DNA of 64,000 nucleotides from an uncultured Slackia sp. (lineage in GTDB: Bacteria; Actinomycetota; Coriobacteriia; Coriobacteriales; Eggerthellaceae): contig NZ_CAKTVX010000001.1 of NCBI RefSeq assembly GCF_934630525.1, positions 248,001-312,000 of the forward strand, read 5' to 3'. The position numbers and the translations under genes were made by a program. The notes beneath the pieces were generated by a model. It was given only the letters and a program-made list of their open reading frames with translations, searched no databases and was not told the origin of the DNA. Shown in pieces: positions 17,328-25,875 of this stretch (position 1 is its first letter; the number at the start of each line of letters is the position of its first letter).

Positions 17328-17356
17328 TTCACTTTATCACGCGATAGTGCTATAGT
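17328..17356 (+). promoter_or_regulatory. Candidate promoter of the aromatic operon
   Basis: TTCACT (17328-17333), 17 bases, TATAGT (17351-17356), about 78 bases before aroF. A small hairpin in the leader (TGCCGA / TCGGCA, 17383-17405) could affect readthrough, but no leader peptide is evident. Confidence 0.5.
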
Positions 17357-17433
17357 CTTGTAACCCGCTTGCAACACCTTTAATGCCGAGGCTGTCCGCT
17401 TCGGCATCTTTGTATTATGGAAGGATTCCGCGC

Positions 17434-18447
17434 ATGATCGCAATTGTCAAACCTGGAACACCAAAAGAAGGTGTGGCGCAACTCTGCGAAATCATTGAGA
17501 GTAAAGGCGTTTCGACGTCGGTTATCGAAGGCGCGAATCAAACCATTATCGGTTTGGTTGGCGATACGACCCGCATTGACCCGTATTTGCTCGAGTCGAA
17601 CAGCATGGTTGAGGCCGTTCGTCGTGTGTCCGAGCCCTTCAAGAAGGCGAATCGCAAGTTCCATCCCGATGATACGGTCATCGAGGTCGGCGGTGTGAAA
17701 ATCGGCGGCAAGGGCAATTTCGCCGTTATGGCTGGTCCTTGCTCGGTCGAGAGCGAAGAGCAGTGTATGATCATTGCCGAGCAGGTCAAAAAGCACGGCG
17801 CCGCTATTTTCCGCGGTGGCGCGTTCAAACCCCGCACGAGCCCCTATTCCTTCCAGGGCTTGGGCAAAGAGGGCCTCGACATCCTCTCGAAGGTCAAGCG
17901 CGAGTTCGACATGCCTATCATTACCGAAATCATGGATGCCCGCGACCTCGATCTTTTCGATGATGTCGACATTCTTCAGGTGGGCGCGCGAAACATGCAG
18001 AATTTCTCGCTGCTCAAGGAGCTCGGCCGTTATGGCAAGCCCGTGCTGCTCAAGCGCGGCATGTCGGCCACGATCGATGAGCTGCTTATGAGCGCCGAAT
18101 ACATCATGAGCGAAGGAAACGACCAAGTCATGCTGTGTGAGCGCGGCATTCGCACGTTCGAGACTCGCACGCGCAACACCTTCGACGTGAGCGCCATCCC
18201 CGTGCTTCGCGAGCTTACCCATTTGCCCATTATCGCCGACCCGAGCCATGCGACGGGTTATACCCGCTTCGTGACGCCCGTGGCATGCGCCGCGACCGCC
18301 GCTCAGGCCGATGGCCTCGAGGTTGAGGTGCATCATGACCCCGCCCATGCCGCCTCCGATGGCGCCCAGGCGCTTCTTCCCGAGCAGTTCGAAGACATGA
18401 TGCGTCGCGTGGGCATCATTCGTTCTGCCGTAACTGCGGAATGGTAG
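17434..18447 (+). CDS. aroF: 3-deoxy-7-phosphoheptulonate synthase (DAHP synthase)
   Basis: First step of the shikimate pathway: phosphoenolpyruvate + erythrose 4-phosphate to DAHP. 337 residues with an N-terminal ferredoxin-like regulatory domain (about 1-70, MIAIVKPGTPKEGVAQL) and a TIM-barrel catalytic domain (GPCSVESEEQ, FRGGAFKPRTSPYSFQG, LKRGMSAT, DPSHATGY). This is the type with built-in allosteric domain known from Thermotoga and Bacillus relatives. ATG 17434 follows GGAAGGA. First gene of a seven-gene operon. Confidence 0.95.
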   Translation: MIAIVKPGTPKEGVAQLCEIIESKGVSTSVIEGANQTIIGLVGDTTRIDPYLLESNSMVEAVRRVSEPFKKANRKFHPDDTVIEVGGVKIGGKGNFAVMAGPCSVESEEQCMIIAEQVKKHGAAIFRGGAFKPRTSPYSFQGLGKEGLDILSKVKREFDMPIITEIMDARDLDLFDDVDILQVGARNMQNFSLLKELGRYGKPVLLKRGMSATIDELLMSAEYIMSEGNDQVMLCERGIRTFETRTRNTFDVSAIPVLRELTHLPIIADPSHATGYTRFVTPVACAATAAQADGLEVEVHHDPAHAASDGAQALLPEQFEDMMRRVGIIRSAVTAEW

Positions 18448-18453
18448 GCCGCC

Positions 18454-19341
18454 ATGTCTGAGACTGATCGAACCCCTAAACGAGTTGGCATTGTCGGCCT
18501 GGGCCTTATTGGCGGCTCGTTCGCCAAGGCATATGCCGATGCAGGTATTGAAGTATTTGCTGCCGATATCGACGAGCGCGCCATGAACGCCGCCATGGCA
18601 GAAGAAACGGTCGTGGCTCCGTTGGATGAAGCGTCCATCCCTTCGTGCGATCTGCTGATTCTCGCAGTGTATCCCCAGGCGATTATCGAGTGGGTGCGTG
18701 CGTATGAGCAATTCATTTCGCCCTCAACGCTCGTTATTGACTGTGGAAGCGTGAAGCGCAGCGTATGCCCGGTGTGCTTCTCTATCGCGGAGCGTCGTGG
18801 CTTTACGTTCATTGGCGGGCATCCTATGGCGGGTCTGCAGTATTCGGGCTATCGTCACGCGCGTGCCGATTTGTATGCCGGCCAGCCTATGGTGCTCGTG
18901 CCGCCTGAAATTTATGACCCCGATATTATTCTGTGGGCCGAGGAAGCCTTGTCGCCTGCGGCGTTCGGCTCGTTCTCGATCACCACGGCGGCAAAGCACG
19001 ATCAGATCATCGCGTACACTTCGCAGCTTGCCCATGTGGTAAGCTCCGCGTTCATCAAAAGCCCCACTGCGCAAAAGCATCGTGGTTTTTCCGCTGGCAG
19101 CTATAAGGACCTTACTCGCGTTGCCGAGCTCAATGCTGATATGTGGACTGAGCTGTTCATGGACAACGCCGACAATCTCACCGAGGAAATTGGCGTCGTC
19201 ATAACCGAGCTCGAGCGCTATCGCGACGCGCTTTCGCGCGGAGATGAAGCCGAACTGCACGATTTGCTTGAACAAGGGTCGATCGCCAAGCGCAAGGCCG
19301 ACGGCCGGTATTCCGATGCGCGCGAAGGCGGCGTGCGATGA
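18454..19341 (+). CDS. tyrA: Prephenate dehydrogenase
   Basis: Oxidative decarboxylation of prephenate to 4-hydroxyphenylpyruvate for tyrosine. 295 residues. N-terminal Rossmann motif GIVGLGLIGGSFA and the conserved GGHPMAG substrate motif are present. Only 6 bases separate it from aroF, and it overlaps aroB by 4 bases. No C-terminal ACT domain is seen. Confidence 0.93.
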   Translation: MSETDRTPKRVGIVGLGLIGGSFAKAYADAGIEVFAADIDERAMNAAMAEETVVAPLDEASIPSCDLLILAVYPQAIIEWVRAYEQFISPSTLVIDCGSVKRSVCPVCFSIAERRGFTFIGGHPMAGLQYSGYRHARADLYAGQPMVLVPPEIYDPDIILWAEEALSPAAFGSFSITTAAKHDQIIAYTSQLAHVVSSAFIKSPTAQKHRGFSAGSYKDLTRVAELNADMWTELFMDNADNLTEEIGVVITELERYRDALSRGDEAELHDLLEQGSIAKRKADGRYSDAREGGVR

Positions 19342-20399
19342 GCGTGGTCAAAGTCGACGCCGCGTCGCACAGCTACGATGTTTTCGTCGATGAATTCACG
19401 CTCGATCAGCTTGGCGAGGTATGTCGCGACGTGAGCGGGGGAGACGCCTGCTGCATTGTGAGCGACAGCAACGTTGCCCCGCTCTACCTCTCGCGCGCGA
19501 AAGCGAGCCTCGAGGCGGCAGGCTATGTCGTATCGAGTTTCGTATTCGAGGCGGGCGAGCAATCGAAAACGCTTCAGACCTATGCTCAGGCCCAGCAGGC
19601 CTTTGCTCATGCGGGGCTTACGCGTTCGTCGCTCGTCGTCGCTTTGGGCGGCGGCGTTGTGGGCGACTTGGCGGGGTTCGCGGCTGCCACCTACATGCGC
19701 GGCATTCGATGCGTTCAAGTGCCAACCTCGCTTCTGGCCTGCGTCGATTCGTCGGTCGGCGGCAAAACGGCGGTTGACCTGCCCGAGGGAAAGAACCTCG
19801 TGGGCGCATTCTTCCAGCCCGATGCCGTGCTTATCGACACGTCGCTTCTCGCAACGCTCCCCGAGCGTTTCTTCATTGACGGCTGCGGCGAGGTTTTGAA
19901 ATACGGAGTGATTTTCGATAAGGAATTGTTTGTCCAACTTGAGGCGTGCGCTGCGAGCGATATGCGCCTGCCTGAGGTGATTGCGCGCTGCGTCGAACTG
20001 AAGCGTGACGTAGTGGTTGCCGACGAAAAGGAAGCGGGCGCCCGACAACTGCTCAACTATGGGCATACTTTGGGCCACGCGATTGAGAAGCTGTCGAACT
20101 TCACGGTGACGCACGGGTTCGCCGTCGCGTGTGGCATGGTGCTCGTGGCGAAGGCGAGCGTTGCGCGCGGATGGCTTTCCGGCGCCGATGCCGCTCGAAT
20201 CGAATCGACCGTGCGCGCGTGGGGGCTTCTTGCCGAAACCGAAGAGCCCGCGAACGCGATATACGAGGCGGCTCTTGCCGACAAGAAGCGCCATGGCTCC
20301 ACGATGAACGTCGTCGTTGCGACCGAGATCGGCACGTCGCGCATCGAGACCTTGGAACTCGACGATTTCCGCGCATTCGTCCATGATGCATGCGCATAG
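19338..20399 (+). CDS. aroB: 3-dehydroquinate synthase
   Basis: Second shikimate step: DAHP to 3-dehydroquinate, NAD- and metal-dependent. 353 residues. Motifs: GGGVVGDLAGFAAATYMRG, QVPTSLLACVDSSVGGKTAV, metal site GHTLGHAIE and KRHG. Start codon overlaps the tyrA stop (ATGA), indicating translational coupling. Confidence 0.96.
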   Translation: MSVVKVDAASHSYDVFVDEFTLDQLGEVCRDVSGGDACCIVSDSNVAPLYLSRAKASLEAAGYVVSSFVFEAGEQSKTLQTYAQAQQAFAHAGLTRSSLVVALGGGVVGDLAGFAAATYMRGIRCVQVPTSLLACVDSSVGGKTAVDLPEGKNLVGAFFQPDAVLIDTSLLATLPERFFIDGCGEVLKYGVIFDKELFVQLEACAASDMRLPEVIARCVELKRDVVVADEKEAGARQLLNYGHTLGHAIEKLSNFTVTHGFAVACGMVLVAKASVARGWLSGADAARIESTVRAWGLLAETEEPANAIYEAALADKKRHGSTMNVVVATEIGTSRIETLELDDFRAFVHDACA

Positions 20400-20472
20400 C
20401 GAATCGAACAAGTGATACAGGGCGAAATGAAACATCGTGCCAGACGGCACCAACGATAGAAAGGCGGGGCGC

Positions 20473-21561
20473 ATGGCTTCGCGCATTGGGAAAAATATCA
20501 GCGTGTCCATCTTTGGACAAAGCCACTCCGCCGGCATCGGCTGCGTGGTCGAGGGCATACCTGCCGGAAAGAAAATCGACCTCGATGAGCTGCAGGCGTT
20601 TCTTTCGCGTCGAGCGCCAGGCGGCATGCCGTGGTCGACGCCCCGCAAAGAGGCCGATCTTCCTGAATTTTTGGGCGGCTTGGTCAACGGTGCCACGTGC
20701 GGCGCGCCGCTTGCGGCCCTTATTCGAAACACGAATACGAAAAGCTCCGATTACGACGAACTTCGCCGCGTGCCGCGACCGGGCCACGCCGATTACGTTG
20801 CGAATATGAAATTCCACGGTGCGCAAGACGTTTCGGGCGGCGGCCATTTTTCAGGTCGCCTCACCGCCCCTTTGTGCATTGCGGGCGGCATTGCAATCCA
20901 GTTGCTGCGCGATGAGGGAATCGAAGTCGGTGCGCATATCGCACGCATTGCGGGCATTGCCGATGATGCGTTCGCGCTTCAGGGCCTTTCGTCCTCCGAC
21001 GTTCATGCGGCGCATGCGAAGCCGTTCCCTGTTCTCAACGACACTCAAGGCGAGCGCATGATTGCCGCCGTCGCCGAAGCGCGCGAGGCGGGCGATAGCG
21101 TTGGCGGCATTGTCGAATGCGCTGCCGTGGGAATGCCCGTCGGCGTAGGCGAGCCGATGTTCGACGGGGTCGAGAACGCCGTCGCCCGCATTCTGTTCGG
21201 CATTCCCGCCGTGAAGGGCGTTGAATTTGGTCGCGGCTTCGATGTGGCCGATATGCGTGGCAGCGAGAGCAACGACGGCATGCGCATCGAGGATGGCCGC
21301 GTCGTGTTCGAATCGAACAACGCTGGCGGCGCGAATGGCGGCATTACGACGGGCGAACCTGTGGTGGTGCGCTGCGCGTTCAAGCCGACGCCTTCTATTT
21401 CGCGCGCTCAGCACAGCATTGATATGCAGGCGGGTGCGAACGAAGACCTTTCCGTGCATGGCCGCCACGATCCGTGCGTCGTCGTGCGCGCGGTTCCGGT
21501 CGTTGAGGCCGCGGTCGCGCTTGCCCTGTACGACTTGCTTTTGGAATCGAGGATGGATTAA
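20473..21561 (+). CDS. aroC: Chorismate synthase
   Basis: Last common step: 5-enolpyruvylshikimate 3-phosphate to chorismate, needing reduced FMN. 362 residues with signatures FGQSHSAGIGCVVEG, RRVPRPGHADY, GGGHFSGRLTAP and the C-terminal GRHDPCVVVRAVPV. ATG 20473 follows AAAGGCGGGG. The stop overlaps the pheA start by one base. Confidence 0.96.
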   Translation: MASRIGKNISVSIFGQSHSAGIGCVVEGIPAGKKIDLDELQAFLSRRAPGGMPWSTPRKEADLPEFLGGLVNGATCGAPLAALIRNTNTKSSDYDELRRVPRPGHADYVANMKFHGAQDVSGGGHFSGRLTAPLCIAGGIAIQLLRDEGIEVGAHIARIAGIADDAFALQGLSSSDVHAAHAKPFPVLNDTQGERMIAAVAEAREAGDSVGGIVECAAVGMPVGVGEPMFDGVENAVARILFGIPAVKGVEFGRGFDVADMRGSESNDGMRIEDGRVVFESNNAGGANGGITTGEPVVVRCAFKPTPSISRAQHSIDMQAGANEDLSVHGRHDPCVVVRAVPVVEAAVALALYDLLLESRMD

Positions 21562-22733
21562 TGACCTCGCAGGAAACGAACACGACGCCCGTCGTCGACC
21601 TCTCGGTTTCGCGCGCGCGTATCGACGAGATAGACGCCCAGATCATCGAGTTGTTTGAGCGCCGCATGCATATCGCCGCCGACGTGGCGGCTTATAAGCG
21701 CGCGACGGGCAAGCCCGTGCTCGACAAGCAGCGCGAAGCGGCGAAGATCGACAAAGCGACCGAGCTTGCAAGCGACGAGTTCAAGAAATTCATTCCGCCT
21801 CTGTTCAGCATGATGATGGAGATGAGCCGCGCCTATCAGCACTCGCTGCTTGATGACGGCTCGGAAGGCGCGGTGCCTGCCACCATTGATGCGATTGCCG
21901 AGCTTCCTGCGGGCGCGCGCGTGGCGGTGCAGGGCGTTGAGGGCGCCTATCAGCACATTGCGTGCTGCGAGCTTTTCGACGATCCCGATATCGCGTTCGT
22001 GCCCACGTTTGATGCCGTCGCCGACGCTGTTGAAGAGGGGCGCGTCGAATATGGCATTTTGCCGCTCGAGAATTCAACGGCGGGCACGGTCGATCGCGTA
22101 TATGACCTTCTGTATAAACGCGGCTTGTACATCGCGCGCGCCATTACGCTGCGCATCAACCACGATTTGCTTGCGAAGCCCGGCGTTGGAATATCCGATA
22201 TCGTCGAGGTGTTTTCCCATGAGCAGGCATTGCGCCAGTGCACCGATTTCATCGCGCAAATGCCCAACGAAGTAACCTCGACGGCCTGTCGTAACACGGC
22301 GATGGCGGCGAGTTCCGTGGCGAACAGCGATCGACGCGATGTTGCGGCGATTTCTTCGACTGCCTGCGCCGAGCTTTACGGACTCAACGTTCTTCAGCAT
22401 GCCATTCAAGACGAGGCTGATAATTTCACGAGGTTCATCTGCGTGACGAAAAAGCCGCAACTCGTTGGCGCTCCGGAGCGAAGCTCGCTTCTGCTCATCA
22501 CGCCGCACGAGGCGGGCGCGCTTTTCCGCGTGCTTTCCCGCATCGCGGCACTTGGGGTGAATATGGTGAAGCTCGAAAGCCGGCCCATTCCTGGCAGCGA
22601 ATTCGAGTTCATGTTCTATGTCGATATCGAATGCACGCCGAACGATGCGGCGTTTGACGAGGTAATTGCCCAAATCGAGCCGCTTTGCGACTCTTTGGCC
22701 TATCTTGGCAGCTATGCGGAGGTGTCGGAATAA
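21561..22733 (+). CDS. pheA: Bifunctional chorismate mutase / prephenate dehydratase
   Basis: Makes phenylpyruvate from chorismate via prephenate. 390 residues: AroQ-type chorismate mutase helices (about 10-95, DEIDAQIIELFERRMHIAADV), prephenate dehydratase (about 115-290, QGVEGAYQHIA, LPLENSTAGTV, STACRNTAMAAS), and a C-terminal ACT domain (about 300-380) with ESRPIPGSEFEFMFYVD, the phenylalanine feedback site. It overlaps the aroC stop codon (TAATG). Confidence 0.95.
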   Translation: MTSQETNTTPVVDLSVSRARIDEIDAQIIELFERRMHIAADVAAYKRATGKPVLDKQREAAKIDKATELASDEFKKFIPPLFSMMMEMSRAYQHSLLDDGSEGAVPATIDAIAELPAGARVAVQGVEGAYQHIACCELFDDPDIAFVPTFDAVADAVEEGRVEYGILPLENSTAGTVDRVYDLLYKRGLYIARAITLRINHDLLAKPGVGISDIVEVFSHEQALRQCTDFIAQMPNEVTSTACRNTAMAASSVANSDRRDVAAISSTACAELYGLNVLQHAIQDEADNFTRFICVTKKPQLVGAPERSSLLLITPHEAGALFRVLSRIAALGVNMVKLESRPIPGSEFEFMFYVDIECTPNDAAFDEVIAQIEPLCDSLAYLGSYAEVSE

Positions 22734-22782
22734 ATGGTTGGCGATATTCTTCTTACGACGCTGGGCCGATACGTGTTTTGAC

Positions 22783-22815
22783 GCCCGCGCGGATTCTTTC
22801 GGCTCCCGCGCGGGC
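22783..22815 (+). other. GC-rich stem-loop between pheA and aroEK
   Basis: Perfect 10-bp stem GCCCGCGCGG / CCGCGCGGGC in the 158-base gap. No T run, so more likely an mRNA processing or stability element than a terminator. Confidence 0.45.
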
Positions 22816-22891
22816 ACGTGGCGAAATGTAACGCCGCCGACCAATGGTGAAATTCGCGCCATGTTGTGGCGCATTCTATAAAGGAGTACGT

Positions 22892-24169
22892 ATGGCTGCC
22901 TCTCAAACGAAACCCGTATACGGATTGCTTGGTCGAAAGCTCGGCCACAGCTACTCGCCGCGCATTCACGCGATGCTGGGCAACTATGAATACCGTTTGC
23001 ATGAAGTTGAGCCCGACGATGTTGCCGCCTTCATTCGGGAAGGCGATTTCGCGGGGTTGAACGTGACGATGCCGTATAAAGAAACCGTGATGGATTTGTG
23101 CGACAAGCTCACCGATGCTGCTAAGAAAATCGGAAACGTGAACACTATCGTCCGTCGCGAAGACGGCACCTTGCTTGGCGACAACACCGACTATTACGGT
23201 TTCTCCCATTTGCTTAATGTCGGCCACATGAACGTGACCGACCGCAAGGTCGTCGTGCTCGGTACGGGCGGTGCGGCGAAAACGGTGCATGCCGTGCTTA
23301 CCGATCGTGGCGCGTCGGAAATCGTCATGGTTTCGCGCACGGGTGAGAACAACTACGAAAACATCGCGCAGCACTACGATGCGCGTTTCATCGTGAACAC
23401 GACGCCCGTGGGCATGTTCCCCAACTGCCCCGATTCTCCCATTGACCTTGAGCCGTTCGCACGAACGGGTGAGTTGCGCGAGGGTCGCGCCGATGGCTTG
23501 TTCGGCGTTATTGACGTGGTGTACAACCCGGCTCGAACGGGCCTCATGCTTCAGGCTGAAAAGCTCGGCATCCCCCATATAAGCGGCCTGCCCATGCTCG
23601 TCGCTCAGGCGAAAGCGGCAAGCGAGTTGTGGCAGCACAAGCAAATCGGCAACGAAATCGTGAACGAGATCGTTGAGAAAATCACGTTCGAAGAGGGCAA
23701 TATCGTCATTATCGGCATGCCTTCGGGCGGCAAGAGCACCATTGGCTCGCTGCTCGCCAAACAGCTTGGGCGCGAATTCGTCGATATCGACGACCATATT
23801 CCCGAAGCGGCCGGAAAATCTATCGCCGATATTTTTGCGGAAGATGGCGAAGAGGCGTTTCGCGCTATCGAGACGCAGGTCACGGGCGACGTGTGCAAGC
23901 GCAGCGGTTTGGTTATCGCGTGCGGCGGCGGGGTCGTTACCAAGGCGCGCAATTACGACTTGCTGCACCAGAACGGCATCATCCTGCTGCTGAAGCGCCC
24001 GCTTGAACTGCTCGTGTCCGATGGGCGGCCCATGTCTATCACCAAGGGCATTCCTGCTCTTGCGCGTGATCGCGGCCCGAAATATGACGCCTGGGGCGAC
24101 ATCGTTGTTTCCAATGACGCCGACCCGATGATCGTCGTGGGACGTGCGCTCGAAAAGTTGCAGAAGTAA
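22892..24169 (+). CDS. Fused shikimate dehydrogenase / shikimate kinase
   Basis: 425 residues carrying two consecutive pathway enzymes. Residues 1 to about 265 are AroE-like: GRKLGHSYSPRIH, NVTMPYKE, DNTDYYGF, and the nucleotide motif LGTGGAAKTV. Residues about 275-425 are AroK-like: Walker A IGMPSGGKSTIG, VDIDDHI, CGGGVVTK. It converts 3-dehydroshikimate to shikimate 3-phosphate without release being required. ATG 22892 follows AAGGAG. This gene order of domains is uncommon; most bacteria keep aroE and aroK apart. Confidence 0.95.
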   Translation: MAASQTKPVYGLLGRKLGHSYSPRIHAMLGNYEYRLHEVEPDDVAAFIREGDFAGLNVTMPYKETVMDLCDKLTDAAKKIGNVNTIVRREDGTLLGDNTDYYGFSHLLNVGHMNVTDRKVVVLGTGGAAKTVHAVLTDRGASEIVMVSRTGENNYENIAQHYDARFIVNTTPVGMFPNCPDSPIDLEPFARTGELREGRADGLFGVIDVVYNPARTGLMLQAEKLGIPHISGLPMLVAQAKAASELWQHKQIGNEIVNEIVEKITFEEGNIVIIGMPSGGKSTIGSLLAKQLGREFVDIDDHIPEAAGKSIADIFAEDGEEAFRAIETQVTGDVCKRSGLVIACGGGVVTKARNYDLLHQNGIILLLKRPLELLVSDGRPMSITKGIPALARDRGPKYDAWGDIVVSNDADPMIVVGRALEKLQK

Positions 24170-24221
24170 TTTGATCGATGCGCCTTGGCGCGTTGAGCGT
24201 TTCCGAAAGGGGATGAGCACT

Positions 24222-24656
24222 ATGAGATTTCTTGTTATGAACGGGCCGAACATCAATATGCTTGGCGTTCGCGAGCCCGATATCTACGGAAAGCAAGATT
24301 TCAATGCGCTCTGCCAGCTCGTGCGTGATACCGCGGCTGAGTTGGGCGATGAAGTCGAGCTTTTCCAGAGCAACCATGAGGGCGCGCTTGTCGATCGAAT
24401 TCAGGAGGCGTTCGGCAAGACCGATGCCATTGTGATCAACCCCGCGGCATACACGCATACTTCGGTGGCTTTGCTCGACGCATTGAAAGCCGTCGGCATT
24501 CCGTATGTTGAGGTTCATATTTCCGACGTGACCAAGCGCGAGGATTTCCGCCAGGTTTCCTTCGTGCGTCAGGCTGCGCTCAGGACCATAATGGGGCAGG
24601 GTATTGAAGGTTATCGGCAGGCTATGCTGTTTTTGCACGACCATCTTGCGAAATAG
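24222..24656 (+). CDS. aroQ: Type II 3-dehydroquinate dehydratase
   Basis: Third shikimate step: 3-dehydroquinate to 3-dehydroshikimate. 144 residues, the usual dodecameric type II length. Signatures: LVMNGPNINMLGVREPDIYG, QSNHEGALVDRIQEA, INPAAYTHTSVA, and VEVHISDV. ATG 24222 sits 9 bases from AAAGGGG; ATG 24213 in the same frame is an alternative. Last gene of the aromatic operon. Confidence 0.95.
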   Translation: MRFLVMNGPNINMLGVREPDIYGKQDFNALCQLVRDTAAELGDEVELFQSNHEGALVDRIQEAFGKTDAIVINPAAYTHTSVALLDALKAVGIPYVEVHISDVTKREDFRQVSFVRQAALRTIMGQGIEGYRQAMLFLHDHLAK

Positions 24657-24674
24657 TGTATTGCTGGCTAGAAT
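24646..24674 (+). promoter_or_regulatory. Candidate secG promoter
   Basis: TTGCGA (24646-24651), 17-base spacer, TAGAAT (24669-24674). The -35 box overlaps the end of aroQ. Confidence 0.5.
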
Positions 24675-24718
24675 ATTCAGGTTGCAATTTTCTGACCCCT
24701 ATAAAGGAGAACGTCAAC

Positions 24719-24973
24719 GTGAATCCGTTGCTTATTTTGGTCCTTATCGTCTGGGCTGTTTCTGGTGTTGGCCTTATCGTGTTCGTTTTGCTGCACTCTG
24801 GCAAGGGCACGGGTGTTTCTGACATGATCGCCAGCTCGCTGTATTCTACTCAGACTGGCACGAACATCATCGAAAAGAATCTTGACCGCATCACGATTAT
24901 TTTCGCGATCGTTTTCATGTTGTCGCTGCTCGCGCTTATGCTCCTGTACCCGCAGGGCACGATTTCTCGCTAG
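24719..24973 (+). CDS. secG: Protein translocase subunit SecG
   Basis: Small SecYEG component that assists preprotein translocation. 84 residues with two membrane helices (about 3-25 and 55-77) and the characteristic loop LLHSGKGTGVSDMIASS. The GTG start at 24719 is chosen because AAAGGAGA lies 8 bases upstream; earlier in-frame codons would add an unrelated leader. Confidence 0.93.
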   Translation: MNPLLILVLIVWAVSGVGLIVFVLLHSGKGTGVSDMIASSLYSTQTGTNIIEKNLDRITIIFAIVFMLSLLALMLLYPQGTISR

Positions 24974-24999
24974 GTTTCGAAATTTCTTTAAATTGGGTC

Positions 25000-25027
25000 T
25001 TGCTCAATTCAGAGAGTTCCGTATAAT
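25000..25027 (+). promoter_or_regulatory. Promoter of first tRNA-Leu
   Basis: TTGCTC (25000-25005), 16 bases, TATAAT (25022-25027), 35 bases upstream of the tRNA. Confidence 0.7.
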
Positions 25028-25061
25028 ACCAATTCGCTGCTTGCAATGCGCAAGGAACCAC

Positions 25062-25150
25062 GTCGGAGTGGTGGAACGGCAGACACGCTAGCTTGAGGTG
25101 CTAGTGCCCACATACCGGGCGTGCGGGTTCAAATCCCGCCTCCGACACCA
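25062..25150 (+). tRNA. tRNA-Leu (GAG), copy 1
   Basis: 89 nt including encoded CCA. Acceptor stem GTCGGAG / CTCCGAC, anticodon arm CTAGC-TTGAGGT-GCTAG (anticodon GAG), long class II variable arm, T arm GGGTTCAAATCCC. Identical to the copy at 25552. Confidence 0.95.
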
Positions 25151-25160
25151 TCGAAACTTG

Positions 25161-25186
25161 AAAGCCACCCAGTCGGGTGGCTTTTT
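25161..25186 (+). terminator. Terminator of first tRNA-Leu
   Basis: Stem AAAGCCACCC / GGGTGGCTTT with an AGTC loop and T run. The same terminator, with one loop change, follows the second copy. Confidence 0.9.
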
Positions 25187-25313
25187 GTATGTGTGAGTCC
25201 GGCGGGCTTTGAGACTGAGGCTTAGGCTTATAGGGTCAGGCCTTAGCTGGGTTGAGTCAGCTTGACTGAGCGGGCTCAATTGCGCTTGCGGGAGGATCGG
25301 AGGCGAATCTTTA

Positions 25314-25355
25314 GGGTTATGTTTCAAAAAGGACACACTTTTTGAAACATAACCC
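25314..25355. repeat. 17-bp perfect hairpin between the tRNA-Leu copies
   Basis: Arms GGGTTATGTTTCAAAAA (25314-25330) and its exact complement (25339-25355) with an 8-base loop. The stretch 25187-25480 holds no credible gene; besides this hairpin it has a small palindrome AGTCAGCTTGACT. Confidence 0.8.
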
Positions 25356-25480
25356 AATCTTTACGTGTCTTTTTGAAAGTCGATATGAACCCGTGGATTG
25401 TATTGCAGGCGTGTTTTGATGGTTTGAGGCCTGCGCGCTTGTGGCATTGTTTGGGCGGAAAAAAATTCTAAAAATAGTTC

Positions 25481-25508
25481 TTGCATTCAATTGGCGTTCC
25501 TGTAAAAT
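25481..25508 (+). promoter_or_regulatory. Promoter of second tRNA-Leu
   Basis: TTGCAT (25481-25486), 16 bases, TAAAAT (25503-25508), preceded by an A-rich tract. AGTTCTTGCATTC here is identical to the promoter of the tRNA-Val cluster. Confidence 0.65.
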
Positions 25509-25551
25509 ACTTTCTTGTCGCTTGCGAGGGGCAACCCAAACAAGGAACCAC

Positions 25552-25640
25552 GTCGGAGTGGTGGAACGGCAGACACGCTAGCTTGAGGTGCTAGTGCCCA
25601 CATACCGGGCGTGCGGGTTCAAATCCCGCCTCCGACACCA
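25552..25640 (+). tRNA. tRNA-Leu (GAG), copy 2
   Basis: Same 89-nt sequence as copy 1, 490 bases away. The identity extends into the leader (CAAGGAACCAC) and the trailer and terminator, so the whole transcription cassette was duplicated, while the promoters differ. Confidence 0.95.
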
Positions 25641-25650
25641 TCGAAACTTG

Positions 25651-25676
25651 AAAGCCACCCAATCGGGTGGCTTTTT
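25651..25676 (+). terminator. Terminator of second tRNA-Leu
   Basis: Stem AAAGCCACCC / GGGTGGCTTT, AATC loop, T run. Confidence 0.9.
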
Positions 25677-25725
25677 GCATCTGTTGCTATTTTGTCTTAG
25701 GCAAAGTTAGACCGATGCATAAGGG

Positions 25726-25831
25726 AAACGCTGATTAAGGTGACCTTCGAAGGGCGGGGCAGGCTCTCACTCCTATATGAGAGGACTTCTATTAGCCGCG
25801 CTTGGAGAAAACGCTATTAATCAGCGTTTTC
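25726..25831. repeat. Alternative hairpin pair
   Basis: AAACGCTGATTAA (25726-25738) is exactly complementary to 25817-25829. The right arm also forms a local hairpin, GAAAACGCT / AGCGTTTTC (25807-25831). The two folds are mutually exclusive, as in an attenuator. No gene is evident in between or directly after. Confidence 0.6.
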
Positions 25832-25875
25832 TAAGGTCGGGCTTGGACTTATGCTTAGGCTTATAGGCGGGGCCA

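Noticed and set aside
17383..17433. In-frame upstream extension of aroF with two adjacent Tyr codons, considered as a Tyr leader
   Set aside because: It is continuous with aroF, has no binding site and no separate stop, so it cannot act as a leader peptide.
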